Below, piece by piece: positions 60,082 to 64,000 of a stretch of 64,000 nucleotides of DNA. Source of the stretch: Desulfovibrio sp. (GTDB lineage Bacteria > Desulfobacterota > Desulfovibrionia > Desulfovibrionales > Desulfovibrionaceae); the NCBI GenBank assembly GCA_031279825.1, contig JAITHT010000081.1, forward strand, positions 89,747-153,746, read 5' to 3'. The notes under the pieces are model-generated. The model saw only the letters and a program-made list of their open reading frames with translations. It had not been told where the DNA came from and searched no databases. The first letter of the stretch is position 1. Each line of letters starts with the position of its first letter. A program made the translations under genes and the position numbers.

Positions 60082-60278
60082 TCCGGCCTCCCGGCAAGGC
60101 CGCAGTAGCCTCGCGGTGTATCTATCCGTATCTCCCCATGTATCTGGGCTATGGGGACAAAGCGCCAAGCCATGCAGCCGGAGGCAAGGCAGGCGGCTGT
60201 CACCAGCCCACCGCTTTGCTTGTGCGGCATGATCTTACAACAAGCCTTTTCCTTCGCTTCGTCTTCGGTTAGGAGCAT
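60078..60278 (-). CDS. Small Cys/Trp-rich phage-type protein
   Basis: A 66-residue protein: MLLTEDEAKEKACCKIMPHK, then TAACLASGCMAWRFV and GYCGLAGRPE. The ACxxSxCMAWR and GYCG motifs recur, from memory, in small proteins encoded beside DUF5131-type genes in phages. Its TGA overlaps the DUF5131 start (ATGA). It is the first gene of the island's minus-strand operon. Function unknown; the five cysteines suggest metal binding. Confidence 0.72.
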   Translation of the reverse strand: MLLTEDEAKEKACCKIMPHKQSGGLVTAACLASGCMAWRFVPIAQIHGEIRIDTPRGYCGLAGRPE

Positions 60279-60345
60279 GGCTATTCCCTGAGTGTTATGT
60301 TCGTCACCTTGATCAAGGCATCAAGGGCTTTTCGGTTAAGCACTT

Positions 60346-60360
60346 CCACCCTCTCCGCCA
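60346..60360 (+). other. Right attachment site copy
   Basis: CCACCCTCTCCGCCA repeats the tRNA-Ser 3' end found at 57663-57677. The bases preceding it (AAGCACTT) do not continue the tRNA, so this is an integration footprint and not a second tRNA. Confidence 0.85.
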
Positions 60361-60397
60361 TTTGTATTTAAGTTATTGATTTATAATAACTTTTCAT

Positions 60398-62218
60398 GTG
60401 ATGGAGCCTCATTGTACCCTTGGATACATTTTGGGGATACATTTGAGGCTCCTTGTGCTTTCTCAAAACACCCTTTGGCGGGATTCTCTCCCACGTACCG
60501 GCTATCGGCACGGCTCCTATCTGGTTATGCACCGGCAAATCCGGTATTTTCGCATAACTGTACCTCTTCATTTACAATCTCTGCTCGGTAAAAAAGAAAT
60601 CCGTCGATCTTTAGATGGTCTGGCTAGTCGCATGGCCCGCTCAAAGGCCATGCGGCTGTCGGTGATCGCGCAAACTTTTTTTGCTTTTCTGGATGACGTG
60701 CAAGATGAGCGGATACGTTTCAGACATGAAAATACTATACAATACCTTGAAAACATACGGCAAATAGCCTGTAATCTGGATACGGTTTGGTTTGATGCGG
60801 CCATGAAGGAAAATCTGTCACCGGCTTCATTGGCGCTCCGCTTGCCCTCATTTCTACAGGACGCGGGGTTGCAGGTTGATGATGGTAGACCAGTGGAACA
60901 GGAAAACCGACATGCAGAGGTGGTCGACGTTCTTGTCTCGCAAACTCAGACGGAGGAGATGAAGCGCCATGTGGCTTCATCTCCTCTCAAGCCTCTCAAA
61001 AGCGAGATACGCATTCGGCGCAAAAATGCTCCGCAGACTGCCCAGGAGGAGCCTGCAACTCGCAAAACCAAATCAGCTTTGCCCTCTATAGATGAAGCGG
61101 CGGAATCCTATATCACGGCCAAAAAGCTCACATGGTCACAAGCCAGCGCAAAGGATATTCCACCGCAGATTCGGCAGTTCGTGGAAATCGTCAGAGAATT
61201 GGAAAACGGCCGGAACTTGCCGATAGACCAACTTTCACGCGAGCATATACGCCAATATTACGATACATTGCGCCACCTACCCTTCCGGGTGAATGGGCAA
61301 TGCGCTTACCGAAACAGGAAGTGGCTCGAAATTGCTGAAATGGGACGTTCCGGCACGGTGGAGCGCTTATTGAGCATCAAGACGATGGAAGTCCGCCAGA
61401 CCAACGTGCGGAGCTTCATTAACTGGTGCGAGCTTGAATATCGTGGAGCGATTCAGGCTCGTTATGTAAACTCCGGTTTCCCCAAGGTTCTTTCAGACAA
61501 GGATATTCGGCGTAAGGGGATCAAAAGAGAATCCTTCTCACCAAGTGAATTGCAAGCCCTGTTCGGTGACAGGCAACGATTCGTGAAAGCTACGGAAGGC
61601 ATGGCATCCCGGTTCTGGTGTCCCTGGATTGCGTTATACTCCGGTATGCGTCTGGAAGAAATCTGCCAACTTCACCTTTCGGATATTCGGGAAATCGAGG
61701 GAGTACGCTGCTTTTCCATCAATGAAGACAACGCTCAATCAGCCTTTGCCAAGCATGTAAAAAGTGTTGCGGGCATCCGAAATGTACCGATTCACCCTTG
61801 GCTCTGGCATGAGGCTGGACTAAAAGATTTTCTCGAATTACGCTGGCAGTCAGTTCCACAGCACGAATGGGCCACTGCCATGCTGTTTCCTGATATGCAG
61901 GAACGTTCCCTGAAAGTTGATTTTAATGTCACTAAACTCGGGGCTTCGGTAACAAAATGGTTTACACGCTATCGGCGTTCTGTGGGCATCGGAGGTCAGG
62001 AAGGTGAGGCCAGTGCAAAAACCTTCCATAGTTTCCGACACACGGTCATCGAATATCTGCATAAACAGGCTCGTGTGGATTTGTCCATGCTGCAAGCTGT
62101 TGTCGGGCATGAACTGATAGATATGGGTGTCACGGAAGGTTATGCAGGGGCATGGTCAACAAAGATTTTGCTTGATAGTGTCATATTGAAACTTAACTGG
62201 TATGACTTACTAAAATGA
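60398..62218 (+). CDS. Large tyrosine recombinase with DUF6538-type N-terminus
   Basis: A 606-residue recombinase. The segment RQIRYFRITVPLHLQSLLGK (about 46-65) is a DUF6538-type domain. A long middle region with charged linkers follows, and the catalytic domain is at the C-terminus: LYSGMRLEEICQLHL (Arg), HSFRHTVIEYLHKQ (HXXR), VVGHE and TEGYAGAWS with the nucleophilic Tyr. The true start is uncertain: ATG 60398 has no good ribosome site and the domain begins about 40 residues in. It lies 38 bases beyond the right attachment site of the first element and 7 bases before the DUF3987 gene, so it probably belongs to a second element. Confidence 0.85.
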   Translation: MMEPHCTLGYILGIHLRLLVLSQNTLWRDSLPRTGYRHGSYLVMHRQIRYFRITVPLHLQSLLGKKEIRRSLDGLASRMARSKAMRLSVIAQTFFAFLDDVQDERIRFRHENTIQYLENIRQIACNLDTVWFDAAMKENLSPASLALRLPSFLQDAGLQVDDGRPVEQENRHAEVVDVLVSQTQTEEMKRHVASSPLKPLKSEIRIRRKNAPQTAQEEPATRKTKSALPSIDEAAESYITAKKLTWSQASAKDIPPQIRQFVEIVRELENGRNLPIDQLSREHIRQYYDTLRHLPFRVNGQCAYRNRKWLEIAEMGRSGTVERLLSIKTMEVRQTNVRSFINWCELEYRGAIQARYVNSGFPKVLSDKDIRRKGIKRESFSPSELQALFGDRQRFVKATEGMASRFWCPWIALYSGMRLEEICQLHLSDIREIEGVRCFSINEDNAQSAFAKHVKSVAGIRNVPIHPWLWHEAGLKDFLELRWQSVPQHEWATAMLFPDMQERSLKVDFNVTKLGASVTKWFTRYRRSVGIGGQEGEASAKTFHSFRHTVIEYLHKQARVDLSMLQAVVGHELIDMGVTEGYAGAWSTKILLDSVILKLNWYDLLK

Positions 62219-62225
62219 GATTTCA

Positions 62226-63641
62226 ATGAATACAGAAAATGAACCAGCTATAGATAATGGCTCTATGGATAATTCAAGCATAAATGAATATGTTGGCGGA
62301 TTCCCTGCTTGGCACAGCTTGCAAAGAAATATTGAGACTAAAGATGTATGTGTAGATGAAAAAAATAGTGAACAATACGATATACTAACTCTTGCGAGCA
62401 GTCTGGCACACGAATGCGAAGTAGACCCTGTGATGTGTCAATGTATTATGCTTGCAGTAATCAGCGCTATATCGCAAGGGAAATTTGTAGTTGAACTTCC
62501 AACTGGCCATATAGAACAGCTTAGCACACACTGGATATGTATAACAAATTTATCCGAAAGAAAAAGCTCTGTATTTGATAAAATATATTCTTGCATAGAT
62601 AAAATTGAACTTAAATACAATGATGATCAATCTGAAACAATTTTAAGTTCATCAATAGACAATCGTCTTATTCGTAATGAGATCCGTGAAATAGAAAAAA
62701 GGGCGATTAAAAAATTAATATCAAGAGATGATGCAAGAAGAGAAATATTCGACCTTGAAAAACAATTAAGCATTGAGCACAGCTACTTACAAATAACTAC
62801 TCAAGATGCTACACCGTCAGCACTCATTGAACTGCTCAAGCATCAAATTGGAAATAGGATTAGCATTTTTGACCCAGAAGGTCATACTTTTGAAAAAATT
62901 GGAAATAATAGCGAACTTATATCTCTACTGAATTCAGGCTTTACAGGTGATACGATAAAAAAGGACAGATATAAATACTCCGGGAAAATGCCTAAGCCAT
63001 GTATTTCTTTATTGATAATGTTACCCAAGGATAGGTTTCAAGAAAATAAGAAATTGGGAACACTATGGAGAGATGGTTTTTTTGCAAGGGCGCTTTGTAT
63101 ATTTCCCCAACCAAAATCAGGCTCAAGAACATTCGGCGTAACAAATGCAGGGCATATTGATGATATCATCAACATTTTCAATACGACTCTAACTCGCATT
63201 TTTAGTATCGACTGGAATCGCGACAAAAATGGGGAAATATGTCCTTATCGTTTGACAATGAGTAGTGAAGCTAAAGCCCATTGGCTTTCCTGTGCGAATT
63301 CCATTGAAAAATTTATGAGAAACGCAACAAAGAATGATATTGAATTATTTGGGAAGCGGCATGGAATATTAGCACGGATTGCAGCATTAATTCATTTATC
63401 AAATCCTTTATATAAACAAAGTCATGAAATGCAAATAGATTCAATAATAAAAGCTCGTGAAGTACTAACAAATATCGATGAAACTTATGGGAGAAAATTG
63501 CAAAATATAGTTTTTTCGTCAAAAGAAAAAACAGCAATGGATATAGTTAAGAAATGGCTCGAACAACACCCTGGAATTCAATTTTCAGCACGTACTATCT
63601 ATAGGAATAGAAAACAATTTAGCGTTGACGAAATAAAATAA
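62226..63641 (+). CDS. DUF3987-type protein (YfjI-like)
   Basis: A 471-residue protein with MNTENEPAIDNGS, PAWHSLQRNIETKD, then ITNLSERKSSVFDKIYSCID where family members carry a Walker-like Ser/Lys segment, DATPSALIELLKHQIGNRISIFDPEGHTF, and FGKRHGILARIAALIHL. This order matches DUF3987 (PF13148), a primase-helicase-like ATPase domain of mobile elements. The gene is strikingly AT-rich compared with the rest of the window, indicating recent transfer. The C-terminal end (SARTIYRNRKQFSVDEI) looks like a DNA-binding helix pair. Confidence 0.78.
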   Translation: MNTENEPAIDNGSMDNSSINEYVGGFPAWHSLQRNIETKDVCVDEKNSEQYDILTLASSLAHECEVDPVMCQCIMLAVISAISQGKFVVELPTGHIEQLSTHWICITNLSERKSSVFDKIYSCIDKIELKYNDDQSETILSSSIDNRLIRNEIREIEKRAIKKLISRDDARREIFDLEKQLSIEHSYLQITTQDATPSALIELLKHQIGNRISIFDPEGHTFEKIGNNSELISLLNSGFTGDTIKKDRYKYSGKMPKPCISLLIMLPKDRFQENKKLGTLWRDGFFARALCIFPQPKSGSRTFGVTNAGHIDDIINIFNTTLTRIFSIDWNRDKNGEICPYRLTMSSEAKAHWLSCANSIEKFMRNATKNDIELFGKRHGILARIAALIHLSNPLYKQSHEMQIDSIIKAREVLTNIDETYGRKLQNIVFSSKEKTAMDIVKKWLEQHPGIQFSARTIYRNRKQFSVDEIK

Positions 63642-63652
63642 AACTTATTTTG

Positions 63653-63823
63653 ATGGAGTTAGCTCGACAAGGTGACATACAAATTGCACAACTCCAGCCC
63701 CCGATCTCTTCAAAAGGTGGACGACCCCCTGATGTTCAGTATCTGAATATACCACTCCCTCCACAGCCTTCCCATCAAATTGTTTCCCCTCCTGACGCAT
63801 CGTTCGGCTTCTCTGACCAATAA
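63653..63823 (+). CDS. Possible 56-residue small protein after the DUF3987 gene
   Basis: An ATG-started frame reads MELARQGDIQIAQLQPPISS, KGGRPPDVQYLNIPLPPQPS and ends ASFGFSDQ. It begins 11 bases after the DUF3987 stop. It is rich in Pro and Gln with an AT-hook-like GGRPP. No ribosome site is obvious and no family is recognised. Confidence 0.35.
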   Translation: MELARQGDIQIAQLQPPISSKGGRPPDVQYLNIPLPPQPSHQIVSPPDASFGFSDQ

Positions 63824-63856
63824 TTTTTCAATTTTCAATGGAATATTAGCCGACAA

Positions 63857-63882
63857 AATCGACAAAACTAGTTTTGTCGATT
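63857..63882. repeat. 26-bp perfect palindrome near the window end
   Basis: AATCGACAAAACT (63857-63869) is followed directly by its complement (63870-63882). It lies in an AT-rich gap about 107 bases before a potential start codon. It may be an operator, a recombination site or a terminator stem. Confidence 0.6.
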
Positions 63883-63989
63883 GATAACGTACGATATTTT
63901 TCGCACAATGAAAAAATGACGTAGCCCGCCAAGTTGGTTAGGTTTTGGTGAACCACCATCAAAACTTTAGCCACAAGGAAGGCTACGAA

Positions 63990-64000
63990 ATGGAAGCTAT
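63990..64000 (+). CDS. Possible gene start cut by the window edge
   Basis: ATGGAAGC follows an AAGGAAGG ribosome-site-like sequence by 7 bases; only three codons are visible. GTAGCC (63922-63927) and GGCTAC (63981-63986) are inverted around the leader. It could be a transposase or a cargo gene; nothing more can be said. Confidence 0.25.

Noticed and set aside
60340..60362. A second tRNA-Ser 3' fragment as a degraded tRNA gene
   Set aside because: Only 15 bases match, exactly to the tRNA 3' terminus; it is better explained as an attachment-site duplication.

Overview
The window looks like a chromosomal segment of a Desulfovibrio-type sulfate reducer (Desulfovibrionaceae). It encodes dissimilatory-type sulfate adenylyltransferase (Sat). 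It has a periplasmic nitrate reductase cluster in the order napC-napM-napA-napD-napG-napH, the order I recall for Desulfovibrio desulfuricans ATCC 27774. Multiheme cytochromes, selenium metabolism genes (selA, yedF) and lineage-typical fusions (TrmD with a second knot domain, PHP-UvrD) point the same way. Genus is inference; no 16S gene is present.

Layout. 1-3.0 kb: the end of a sugar-modification cluster (truncated class III aminotransferase, aldo-keto reductase, broken methyltransferase) followed by a Phd/RelE toxin-antitoxin pair. 3.5-15.2 kb: a molybdenum-nitrate neighbourhood. Divergent modB-modC-modA uptake genes face an XRE-PBP fusion regulator, an FmdE-MoCF fusion, the nap operon (with an internal terminator-like hairpin after napA) and mobA, so uptake, cofactor maturation and the Mo-bisMGD enzyme are linked. 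15.2-25.5 kb: a phosphate transporter pair (PiT and its DUF47 partner), a thioesterase, and a six-gene hydrogenase-4/complex I-like membrane complex whose catalytic subunit lacks the NiFe cysteines (Ehr-like). 25.9-27.2 kb: sat. 27.8-33.6 kb: a PHP-UvrD helicase, hypD and a short larC-like gene. 34.3-38.5 kb: a cyclase and an MBL-GAF-HD-GYP signalling pair. 38.8-43.9 kb: the ffh-rpsP-khpA-rimM-trmD-rplS translation cluster, interrupted by copies of a roughly 125-bp repeat. 44-57.4 kb: glycosyltransferase, hybrid kinase, selA-yedF-DHH, a small SRP RNA gene, a methyltransferase, UvrD helicase and a ThiL-aldolase fusion.

57.6 kb to the end is accessory DNA. A tRNA-Ser gene is followed by a compact 2.7-kb integrated element (integrase, AlpA-like protein, DUF5131/Gp37-Gp68 protein and a small Cys/Trp-rich protein), bounded by a 15-bp copy of the tRNA 3' end. 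A second element follows it directly: a large DUF6538-type recombinase and an AT-rich DUF3987 protein, running off the window.

The most unusual signals are the dispersed repeat families (one probably MITE-like, one made of stacked hairpins), the compact tRNA-Ser island, the cysteine-less hydrogenase-like complex and several multidomain fusions.
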